Shown: positions 1 through 12,000 of the stretch, piece by piece
Position numbering within the stretch: position 1 is the first letter of the stretch
Layout of the letters: every line of letters starts with the position of its first letter
Assembly: GCF_000764305.2 (NCBI RefSeq)
Contig: NW_025937514.1
Location: 86,203 to 150,202 of the forward strand
Reading direction: 5' to 3'
From: Hyalella azteca
Lineage: Eukaryota > Arthropoda > Malacostraca > Amphipoda > Hyalellidae
DNA length: 64,000 nucleotides
Translations under genes and position numbers: made by a program
Notes under the pieces: model-generated
Seen by the model: the letters and a program-made list of their open reading frames with translations, nothing else
Told to the model about the DNA's origin: nothing
The model's database searches: none

Positions 1-9
1 ATTTTCATT

Positions 10-52
10 ATGGAAGACGACTATATTATTCCTGATACATTTCTTCAGGAAG
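10..52 (+). CDS. SREBP: SREBP exon 1 (N-terminal acidic peptide)
   Basis: The ATG at 10 opens [14 protein letters not shown], then GAA G is followed by the donor GTACGT at 53. The single leftover G pairs with AT at 3296 to give [17 protein letters not shown], so phase agrees. An acidic N-terminus is expected for the SREBP activation domain. The frame stays open to base 1, so coding sequence further upstream cannot be excluded; ATG 10 is the first methionine visible. Confidence 0.7.
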
Positions 53-3000
53 GTACGTCACCGTACGTGTTGTTAAGTCTCGATGAATGCCATAATTACA
101 CAGGCTAGGAGCCTAGGGATAGTTGAGTGTTAGGTCATATGGTCTGTGACTGAAGTTCATGTCGATTGAGGAAAAACTTGTTGATCTTTCCGGTCAAACT
201 TCGAATTCTTCGGCATTCATTTGTGAGCACAGAAAAAAACGTAATTGTCAAAATAATAGTATTTAGAAAAGAAAGGCTTATTTAATGCAGTAAAAATTGC
301 ATGGGAAATGAGACTTGGGTATATTGTTGCTATTTTTTCCTAATTCTTTACCTGTTTTGTGGTTTATGTTTAACCTTTGCACGAGGAACCAATTTGAATA
401 TCATTCAATTTCTCTTGTAATGACAAGGTTTCTAATCCAGAAATATGTACATTCCGTCAAACGGGGTAATAAGGTCTTAGGGGATGGGTCAGGTAAATTG
501 CAAAATCGGGACAGTCGTCCCACATTTTGTAGAAATGTTGTATTCTTGTAGCAGCTAAACTAATCAAAATATTGCAAAACTAAAAATAGTAGCCTAAAGT
601 TCAAGATTTTTAATATCTATGAAGCATAAATTTAGTTGAGAAATCATAAATTTACTATCCCTAAAAAAATCCCCAAAAAAAAGTGTGAAAAGTGAGATTT
701 TGGAACCGTACCTGACGGTAGTCATGGTACCTCTGCTAAAATCTTGGTTTGTAGCAAAAAAATATTTGCCGTATCAAGAAATTTTACTTGCATAAAAGTT
801 ACACACAGGTGTTGGCTTAAAAACGCAACGTCCAGAATTTGCATATCTTATTCCATAAAAAAAAAAAAAAAATTATGTCTATTTAAAATGAGCCCAAACT
901 TGTTTAGGAAATGTTTCATGGTAAGAAGTTATTTATGAAAAATGCTCAAAACTGTCTCTTATTACCCTCTTTTGATGGTTTTAGAAACATCTTCTTTCAT
1001 TTCATAGTTTCATACTGGGCTCATTTTCTCAAAGCCTCAAACTAGAAAATGGGCCAAAGTAAATTTAATTTACAGTACAGGCAGCTTTTGCCTGCAAATT
1101 TTGGTCTAATTTAAAATTATAAAAAAAATGCTCATGTTAGCCAATATTATCACCAATTTTTCACTATATTTTGTATCTTTCACCTGATTTTGTGGGAAAA
1201 AGTTTTAGAAAATTTTACATTGTTGCCCACAAGCCACAATGTTGCAAAATTACTTGTAAAATGACTGTTTGTGCTGTCATATTTGAAGGATTTCATTCCG
1301 TGCTCAAGATTTGCATTGACTCAGGATTGCAAGCTTCCTACTTGTGAATGAAATTTTGTGGCTCCAAAGTGATAAATTTTTAACACATTTGAAATCTTCT
1401 AGCCAACTGCCAAGTTGTACACTTTTGTTAACAATTGGATAGGAGATAATTTATCTAAGGTGAATCTTGCAGCTCTGAAAATGGCTGGAAGTCTCTAGTC
1501 ATTGACCATAGTGATGGCTCAACTGGTCAACATATTTCATGTCAGCATTGGACAGCTGCCTTTAGTCAATTAGGAATTGGAAAGGTCTGCCCTACTGACG
1601 TTTTTGGTAATGCTGTGATGCTTTTAACTAGTGATGGTTTCAATTCAGCAGACTGATGACATTCTGAAAAATTGGACAGCAGCCACCCATGATCCATGAT
1701 TTAGACAAAATAGCCTGTGCTTCTGGTAAATTTTTTCTGTTTTTAGCCCTTACCTGATTTCTTTTATGAAAAATGTAAATGCACATTTTTGCCAAGGATT
1801 TTTTGAAAAATGTCTAATATTCAGATTGGTTCAGAAGGCTAATTCTCAAGCCAGTGTGAAATAAGAAAATTTGATCTATATTCACCATGGAATTTATTTG
1901 CTCAAAATGCCATTAAAATGCTCTACAGCCACAAGACGCTTCTGCATTGTGCGTACTAATATTCTGAGCTGTGAATGTATTTACAGCTAAAGTTAACTTC
2001 CTGCTTTAACCTAAATCCACAATAATTAATTATTGTTATTTCAAATGAAGGGCTTCTGCTGAATAACATCAATCAACAAAAGGCAGCCTTGCACCACCTA
2101 CCAGTCACTTTAACCCATGTTTTGAATACATGCATCCATTATTGTGTTTGCTAAACACTCAAGATGCAACTGACATTGAATTTTCACTAAATAAATGGCA
2201 CAAAATAGTGAATTTGTGTGCAGAAATTTATTTAGATTGTTGAAGCTAGGTTCACTTGAGATGAACCAAAAATTTGGTTCATCCAGATTTGTGGTAAAAT
2301 CTTTACATTTCAGGTAACCTCTTCTACTTCAGTCTATCTTATGACTTTAATTGTCTACATTAGACTTCTTCCTCGTAACTTGATTTACAATGAGCACCTT
2401 TGAAGCCTCTATGCCACTGAAGAGGTTATTAACAATACTACACAGTACACACTAACCCTGTAGATTTCATGCTTATCATTCAAATATATGTACCTACTGG
2501 TACCTATGTATAATTTCTTCTTTCAAATTTGCAATGTTTTACCATTCTCAACCTGCATATCATTGTTAGGTTAAATATGCATTTAAAAATTACTTTTTAA
2601 AGACACATCAAAAGAGGCCAGTGTATCCAATGTTACATGTGAACAATGAATTGCATATTTTATTTTTAAGATATAAAAAAAATCATTTTTAAAATTTTTA
2701 GTATTAAAAAAGTTTAATTTTTAAAATTATTTATTTCGTCGATTGAATCGTGCATTGTCTCCGACGCTATGCAAGTGTGCAAAATTTCAAATTGATTGCA
2801 CAGGTAAAAGTGTGTTAAATATTGATTGTAAGATTTGTAGCAGACAAACAAACAAACAACAAGAAGTCAAGCTAAAGAGAAGTGTCGTAAAAAAAAAAGG
2901 TTGCATTGCCACAATAATTTTACCCTTACTTGCTAATAAATTGCCAATTTGCCTTGACTATCTTGCCTTCATCACTAATGGCTACCTAATTCTTTTATCA

Positions 3001-6000
3001 CATTCTCTCAAGTTGAATAGTATTTTACTTTTCTTAATAGTTAATAAAACCTAATTTGTAAAGATCATTGGCAACAGGTCACATTATGGGTTTGTAGGCT
3101 TCAAACGCGCACAAAATTTACCTCACAAACTGTAGGACAGGAACTAATCTCTATTTTCGTTTAATTCAACAATTTATAAATGCCAAAACATTATTGTTAA
3201 TCAGGAAATCATATTCAGATCACCTTGAGTTCTCTAATGGCAGGTACTGGTACATTCGAATACAGCTATTAAATATATACGGTATTTATTTTCAGATCTC
3301 CTATCATCCATGAACTGGAATGACATTGACCTGGGAGACCTGAATTCCTTGCAACTGGACCTGGATGGGCAAGCACTGCAAACCTTGCCTGACTCTGACA
3401 CCCAATCAACCAACCACTCCTCGTTTATTGAAGAAATCAACGATAACTCCTCACTGTCTGCGCAGGAGCAGCGAACGTCAACCTATGCCAGTGACTCCGC
3501 TGTCAATGTTTTTAAACCAGCACTTGGGGCAGAGTCAATATTGGACTCAAGTAAGTCAGGATACTGGCAGCCCTCTCAGAACTCGGAGTCTGAGACCAAT
3601 ATTGTTTTGCCACAAGGTAGATTACCAGTCTCACAAACTCAAACATTTGCGCTGAGTGGGCACGCATTGCCAAATTCTCATGAAAACCAAGGCTCATCTG
3701 ATGGAGGTTCATCCTTCTTCAACCCACAACCAGCATCAAATGGCAGTACGTTGCAAACTGTGCACATCCTGCGCTCAAATAATCCAACCTTTTTCAAAGG
3801 TGTCCAGCCTGATAAAGCCATCAATAATCAAAGGTGCACTCAAAATTTAAGTGTCAACCATAACATTGACTTGGCTGGCACTCCAGTGGGGCTGATAAAT
3901 ACGTCACAGCCAGCAGAGAAAAGTGGAGTTATCATAAATCAGAATAATTCAGCATCTCCTGCTATGAAGCCTGCCACCGTCAATTTGCTGTACACTGCGC
4001 CTGCAAATATGACATCCATTCAGTCCCCCATGCCTGTTGGCACAACCATCTTCACTGGCATCTCCGTCATGCTCGCCAACCCCACCAACACCGTCACTGG
4101 CGTCACTGACAGCTCCTTGATTGCTGGCAACTTATCGCCAAATAATATTCTCAGTCTATCCAACTCTTATAACTCACAAGACCAAGGCAAACCTATGAAG
4201 AAGAACACGCACAATGATATTGAGAAGAGATACAGGTGCTCCATCAATGACAAGATCTTGGAGTTGAAGAACCTGGTGGCAGGGGAGGAGGCCAAGGTTT
4301 GTAGCTACCCACATTGCTTTATTTGTACTAACTACATCTTATGAGAGATATTATAGAACATTGAAGTTACTTTTCATTGAAAATTATCATTTTTACCATT
4401 TGATTGGGACAACACATTAAGAAGCTATCTCTAAATGTGATACATGGCCAGGAAATATTGTAAGTATGAATTATCACCTGGTGGCATCACAGTTTAAGTT
4501 GGACTGCTTTTACTTCTTGTTGAAGACATCAAATTAAGCATAAGTAATTTTTTGCTGTTACCATATGTGTTTGAATGCTATGACCCGTATATAGACAAGA
4601 TTACAGATAAGAGAGGAAGTGTTTGAAGGATTTTATTTAAATTATATCAATACTTAATTAATTTGGACTTTCCACTTGCACGAGTGAAGAATGGTATCTT
4701 TGACATGAAATTTTTATTTGTTCTTGCATAATATAATAAGGCTCTTCTGATGAATTCTGCACCATCTCAGTTCTTCTTTAAGTTAACTAATAAACATTAT
4801 ATTTTTTTCAATTATGTAGAAATTAATTAGAGTTCTTCTGAGCAGCTTCACAAGTCTCAGATACTGAAGAAAGCAATTGAGTACATCCGCTTTCTGCTGA
4901 GCCAGAACAAGCGTCTGGCAGCCGAGCTCAACACCTACAAAATGAATGACAAGAACGCTGCTGTGTCAAGCGAGTGTGTCACTCAGCACCATCACCTCTT
5001 GTCCAACTCTGACGCCAGAGCCTCTGAGCCTGTCTACTTCTCTTCAGACATGGCCGTCCCTACATCCAACCTCGTGCTGGGGGGGCGACGAGCTGGTGGG
5101 TTGTGGCGTAGAGTGATATGTGGGTAACATGTCATGTGGATGGTGTCATGCAGTGACATGTGGGTCACGGCATGCAGTGATATGTGGGTCACGGCATGCA
5201 GTGATAGCAAGTCACGGCATGCAGTGATAGCAAGTCAAGGAGTGCCAGCTATATATACTGCAGCAAAATAAATTGCATGTTCAAAATGCACCATCTCATT
5301 TGGCGAAGAAATAAATAGGTATAGGATAAAGGAAACACGAGATTGATTAACAACAAGCAGATAATATAACAACTGTTAACTCGTTTAATAAATGCTGGAG
5401 TGTATAAACACTAGCTCTCTACTCTTCAATTTATTACACTTAAAACTTTTTAAAATAAAATTGAAAACCCTAACTTTATTAATCATATAATAATATTCAA
5501 TTCTCAATTAGCTTCATAGCAAAAAAAAAAAAAAACCCAACTTCCAGAAGTAGACTTCTTGGTAATATTGTTACCTGATGGCCCAAGCTTCAGATTAAAT
5601 TTTGCAAATTTTGTTAAGGCCTCAGAACCTCCTGTTAATGGTTGATCATTTTTAACAGGCTCATGCCCTCATGCCGGGGCTGGTGGCATGATTCCCCTCA
5701 CTCCCCCCGAGTCAGTGGGCTCATCCCCCGACACCACACCTCCTCACCTCCCGTCCTCACCAGACTCGGGGAACTCATCTGACGTCCCCAGCAGGGTGAG
5801 GCTATGTAGACTCGTCCATTTCTGCTTGTGTCCTGAGTAGAGCAGGGGTCATACTTTCAAAACTCGCTAAGTGAACGTAAGTACTTACGCTCTATTTTCT
5901 TGTCTATGATAGGTGGATTTTGCTTGAAAGGCCCTCAATGATTGGCTGATGAACTTACGATCTCTTAACTTTTTTGAAAGTATAGGCCCAGGTATCCATG

Positions 6001-9000
6001 ATACTCGTACAGACTCCGACATCAATGGTTGACAGCAAATGATGTATGTAAAATAACAGTCAAGTTTAGTTTATTTTCTTCTAAGCACATCAATGCTGAA
6101 AAAAAAAACAGAAGAGAAGTGCTCTCGAGGAGCGAGGAAAGCCCCGTGTGGTGTGGGAGGGAACTGCGCTCCCTTCAGGCATTTCAGAAGTATCACTCAA
6201 TAAATTCAATGTATCACTGTATGTCACTGGACAATGTATCACTCAAAGAAATCAGTGATACATTGTCCAAATAGCAATGCAATTCTTGCTCTTATGTGAG
6301 TTATCCTGACCCAGTACTGCCCGGCAAAAGAGTGTATCAGTGCTATGAACAAAAAGTGTATGATCATTTGGACTTTATGACCAATTTATTTTTCTGTGTG
6401 TACGATTCAACGAGCCTCTACCTTGCAGGAGGAGCGGCTGGGTCTGGGGGACAGGTCGCGGGTGCTGCTGTGCGTCCTCATGCTGGGGGTGGTGGCCGAA
6501 TCACTCCTTAGTACAATCGCTTCTGCTATAACTCAACATTAAACATTATTTCTGGCCTCAAGCGCTAAAGTTTACTACTGTCACTAAGTATTGCTCTTCT
6601 TGCAAATTTGCTCGCAATTCAACTTTGCCTGGTTCTAAATTTTGTTTTAAGTGATGTTTATGCTGTCGTATATATCTTGCTCATATTTGTATTGAATGTG
6701 CAAGTTTGCTCAGTAATGATGCTAGCAATATAACGACAAAAAAGGGCTGTCAAATCTTATGTAATTAACAAGGACTCCCCCTTCTTCCCCCTCCAGAGGA
6801 GGGTGGGGTCAGCATGATGTGGGGATGGGGAGTCGCCCTGAACACCTTACTGCTGCTGTTGTTCCTGCTGCAACTGTTTGTGTATGGGGAGCCCCTGGTG
6901 GGGGCCAAGACCCCCACAGGACAGGTGTTCTCCGCTCATTGCAACACAGCGCGCGCACATCAGAAGAAGGTGAAATTACCTCCTGTGTGTGATGCAATAT
7001 CTCATCTTGACACTTGCCTTCTACGTCGCCTCCAAAATCAGGTTACCTCATCTCCGGTATGATTTCCTCAATTCCTCCATATATGGAGGAAACAATAGGA
7101 CGAGCCTTAGGAAATAGTAGGACGCACTTTACATGCACTTACCGCAGGTTGCATTCTGCATACACCTGCAGGATCCCTGAATTATTATTGATGCCCCCAG
7201 GGAGGTCACAGCCAGGCGTGGGTGTCGTACTGCGCGGCGCTGGAGTCGGCGGGGCGACCGGTGCCCGAGTCAGCGCTCGAGCTGACGACGGGGCTAGCGT
7301 GGCAGCTCTGCCGCCTGTGGCTTGATCTCTTCGGCATACCCAAGTTCTTCTGCAGATACTCAGGGGGCTTCTCCCTCACGCGGTGTGTTCACGTGCGAGT
7401 TCTTGACAAGTTTTACTGACCCACACATTGTTGATGTGTCCGAATGCTACTACTTATTTGTCCTTTCTACAGTATTTTTATTTGGTGAAATAATAGAAGC
7501 GGTTTACCAACAATTGCAGTATATTGCCACCTATAATTTTTGTTTGTTAATTCGTTTGATTTTGGCAGTGAGGCTCGCAGCGACGGCCGCGACCACCTGC
7601 GCGCTGTGAGCGCGGTCTACCACGACCTGCAGCGCCTGCACCTCATGGGCTACACCAAGACCTCCTCACACGCCCTCGGCCTCTACCTCGCCCTCGCCAA
7701 CCTCAGCGTCACCGACCCCGCCTACGTCCCTGGTAGGGTTCTGTGTCATTCGTTGGCCTATGTCCCTGGTAGGTCCATGTCCCTGGTAGGTCCATGTCCC
7801 TGGTATGTCCATGTCCCTGGTAGGTCCATGTCCCTGGTAGGTCCATGTCCCTGGTTGGCCCGTGTCCCTGGTTGGTCCGTGTCCCTGGTTGGCCTGTGTC
7901 CCTGGTTGGCCTGTGTCCCTGGTTGGCCCGTGTCCCTGGTTGGCCCATGTCCCGGGTTGGCCTGTGTCCCTGGTTGGCCTGTGTCCCTGGTTGGCCCATG
8001 TCCCTGGTTGGCCCGTGTCCCTGGTTCGGTAAATGTTTTAATTGCGTTGGGAGTTCTGTGAATGCAGGTGCCGTGCGTGTGGAGGCTGTTCTCTGAACGT
8101 GCGGAGAGGACGAGGGGGCGTGTTAGTGTGTGAGGGCCTTTTGATGTCTAATTGAAGCGAGGTGACGTCTTACCTCGTGCTATGGCAAAGTTTAAGTTGA
8201 CCTTGTGATTGCCTCTTCCACTTTAATTTCTAAGGCCACGTACCCCTGGCAGAGTGCGACGTGGCGGGGGTGCTAGTGACGTGCGCCTTGCGGGGCCGGG
8301 AGAGCCTGCCGTCGTGGTGCGCCGCGGTGGTGGTGCGCCTCCTGCTGGTGCGCGCCCGACGCTGTACCACCCTCACCCTTCCCCCAGCCCTCGCCTGGAT
8401 ACTCCATGACCCTGCTGGACAAAAGTACTCCTCTTGTATTTATTCAGATGATTGTAATCGTATAATGTATGTAACTTAATCTTAGATTGATGATCTGTAA
8501 TGTTGTGTTGCAAATATCATGGCATCTGTGGCTGTGCCGTACCTCGGATCTTCGTGACCCCCCCGTGCCATCTCGTCCTTGTCGTGGGGGGGGGGGCTTG
8601 CGTGTCTCGATGAGACCCGAGGCTGTACGGCCTCAGATGCAATCATGGACCATGATACTCATACAGACTCAACATCAATGGTTGTGTAAATTAACAGTCA
8701 AGTTGCGTTTATTTTCTTCTAAACACATGAAGGCTGAAAAAGAAAACAGAAGAGAAGTGCCCTCGAGGAGCGAGGAAAACCCCACGTGGTATGGGAGGGA
8801 ACTGCGCCCCCTTCAGCCATTTCAGACGTAGCATACTCAAAGAAATGAGTGAGACATTGTTGAAATAGCAATGCACTTCTTGCTCTTATGTGAGTCATCC
8901 TGACCCAGTACTGCCTGTTAATAAAAGTATCAGCGCTAGGTACAACAAGTGCATAACTATTTGAACTATATTACCAACTTATTTTTCTGACTGTAAGATT

Positions 9001-12000
9001 CAACGAGCCTCTACCTTGCAGGAGGAGCGGCTGGGTCTGGGGGACAGGTCGCGGGTGCTGCTGTGCGTCCTCATGCTGGGGGTGGTGGCCGTGAACCCCT
9101 GGGGGCTGGTGGGGCAGCTGGGGGCCTCCTCCACCCCCCTCACTTCCCCGCCCCACCACGACACCTCCCGCACCCTCAACTCCCTCACTTCGGGTATGTA
9201 TTTATTAATGTACCTTGTACTTATTTGTACTTGATTAATGTACCTTGTACTTATTTGTACTCAATGTTTGTACTTATTGATCATTGCCACCAGTAATTAT
9301 CATCATTAATGATCATCGTTGCTATCAATGACCGCCTTAACACGTTGACTCCGAAGTGGTACATATGCATACCACGAAATGTATTTCTCCAGTATGCAGT
9401 AGTACATAATTCAGGTTGCCTGAAATCGGACAAATCTGAGAACAAAAAAGGCCGATAACTCATTATATACTAGTTTATTTGTGGGTTCCACTATAAAAAT
9501 TTCATTTATTTTCTTTTTGCAATATTTAAAATTTAATTAGGAAGTACCCTTATCATAAATTTTAGCTGGCCAACGTAATTAAGAAAAACTAAATCACGGA
9601 ATTTGTCCGGAAAAAATGACCGTCTGGCAACCCTGTTAAAAACGGTACAAAAAATTGAATAATAGTACAAGATTAAGCATTCGGCGGCAAAGTGTTAGCA
9701 CATCACTCCTTAGTACAATCGCTTCTGCTATAACTCAACATTAAACATTATTTCTGGCCTCAAGCGCTAAAGTTTACTACTGTCACTAAGTATTGCAATG
9801 TCCCTGGTAGGTCCATGTCCCTGGTAGGTCCATGTCCCTGGTAGGTCCATGTCCCTGGTAGGTCCATGTCCCTGGTAGGTCCGTGTCCCTGGTTGGCCCG
9901 TGTCCCTGGTTGGCCCGTGTCCCTGGTTGGCCTGTGTCCCTGGTTGGCCCGTGTCCCTGGTAGGTCCGTGTCCCTGGTTGGCCCATGTCCCTGGTTGGCC
10001 CGTGTCCCTGGTTGGCCCGTGTCCCTGGTTGGCCTGTGTCCCTGGTTGGCCTGTGTCCCTGGTTGGCCCGTGTCCCTGGTTGGCCCATGTCCCGGGTTGG
10101 CCTGTGTCCCTGGTTGGCCTGTGTCCCTGGTTGGCCCATGTCCCTGGTTGGCCCGTGTCCCTGGTTCGGTAAATGTTTTAATTGCGTTGGGAGTTCTGTG
10201 AATGCAGGTGCCGTGCGTGTGGAGGCTGTTCTCTGAACGTGCGGAGAGGACGAGGGGGCGTGTTAGTGTGTGAGGGCCTTTTGATGTCTAATTGAAGCGA
10301 GGTGACGTCTTACCTCGTGCTATGGCAAAGTTTAAGTTGACCTTGTGATTGCCTCTTCCACTTTAATTTCTAAGGCCACGTACCCCTGGCAGAGTGCGAC
10401 GTGGCGGGGGTGCTAGTGACGTGCGCCTTGCGGGGCCGGGAGAGCCTGCCGTCGTGGTGCGCCGCGGTGGTGGTGCGCCTCCTGCTGGTGCGCGCCCGAC
10501 GCTGTACCACCCTCACCCTTCCCCCAGCCCTCGCCTGGATACTCCATGACCCTGCTGGACAAAAGTACTCCTCTTGTATTTATTCAGATGATTGTAATCG
10601 TATAATGTATGTAACTTAATCTTAGATTGATGATCTGTAATGTTGTGTTGCAAATATCATGGTATCTGTGGCTGTACCGTACCTCGAATCTTCGTGACCA
10701 CGACTCTTTAGCTTCCCCCTTCGCGCTACGCGCTGCGGTCTCACCCCATATGTTCTCTAGGAAATGAAGTTCGAGATTTTTCAACATTGATACATTCTTC
10801 ATAACATGATTAAATGTTTTCAGGAAATGAACCTTTGCAACAAACAATTCTTGTTTAAAGGAGGACTTGAAGAACTGTGTTGTTATTGCAGGTTCTTGGT
10901 GAGCCGCAAGTGGTGGTACGACAAGCAGCGCGGCTCCCTCTTCTCCCTCCTGCAGGAGAAGTGCGATCCTCTTCTGTACCTGCACTCCTTGTACAGGTAC
11001 TGTGCCCCTTCTGTACCAGTAAGACTCAAGTGCTTGCTGTAAACCTAAGATACCCTATATCTATGCCAAATATACAGCACATGTAGGCTGAATATACATC
11101 GCAATTACTCCTAAAATACCGCACGTTTAGACCATGAATAAAAGTTTCCTTGTTATAAAACCCTGGTACCAACCTTTCAGGGAGCACCTGCTGGAGCGCA
11201 GCGTGTGGACCCTCATGAGCCCAGGTACGCGCGTGAGCGAGGACGGCTGCAGCGACGCCGCCCCTTTGGTGGACGATGCCGCCCCTGGGGGCGTGGGAGG
11301 CAAGGGCGCCGTCACCAGGACGAGTGACGTGCTCCACTACACCGCCCTTGTGCTGGACGCCTCGCCTCCCCTCAAGGATCCGGTAATTTTCCTCATTTAA
11401 ATGTGATGAGGATGCCTTTGCTGGTCAAGTCCCTCTATTAAGTGAGAGATAATAATTTGATCAGATCAAATGAGAATGAAGATAACCATAGTAATAAGAG
11501 ATAGTGATGATTTGCCTATAAGATAACAGCGCTGTACAGTTGTCGTCGTGGTGGGCGGGGCTGCTGAGGGTTGGTTGCTGCTGGCTGCTGGGGGAGGACG
11601 CGGCGGCTGAAGAGACCTTCGCTGTGGTGAACGCAGCGCTGCCCGCCACCCACCACCCCCTGCCCATCGCCGTCCTGCTCGCGTGCAGGTAGACAACTAC
11701 ACTCATTTATATGCCAACTACTCGAAAAATTTATCAATATTGATTCATGCTTCAATTTTATGATGAATTATAGGAGCATAAATTCAATAGCCCACATTTT
11801 GAGTTACCGATTCAATAAATTAATCAATATAATTCGACAATATTCAAACGAACCTTTGTATAGAATGTATACAGATATAATGTATACGAACATGAGTTCA
11901 TGAAGAGGAGCCTTTGCATATATAATGTATGATAAAAACATGAAGATGAGTGAAGCGTCGCACCGTTGAGCGAGGGCCCGTGGCGGGCATTTGATCTTGA

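Noticed and set aside
3310..4344. SREBP as a single-exon 344-residue protein starting at 3310
   Set aside because: The acceptor at 3295 and the matching phase with 10-52 show coding begins earlier, and the bHLH continues in frame at 4831.
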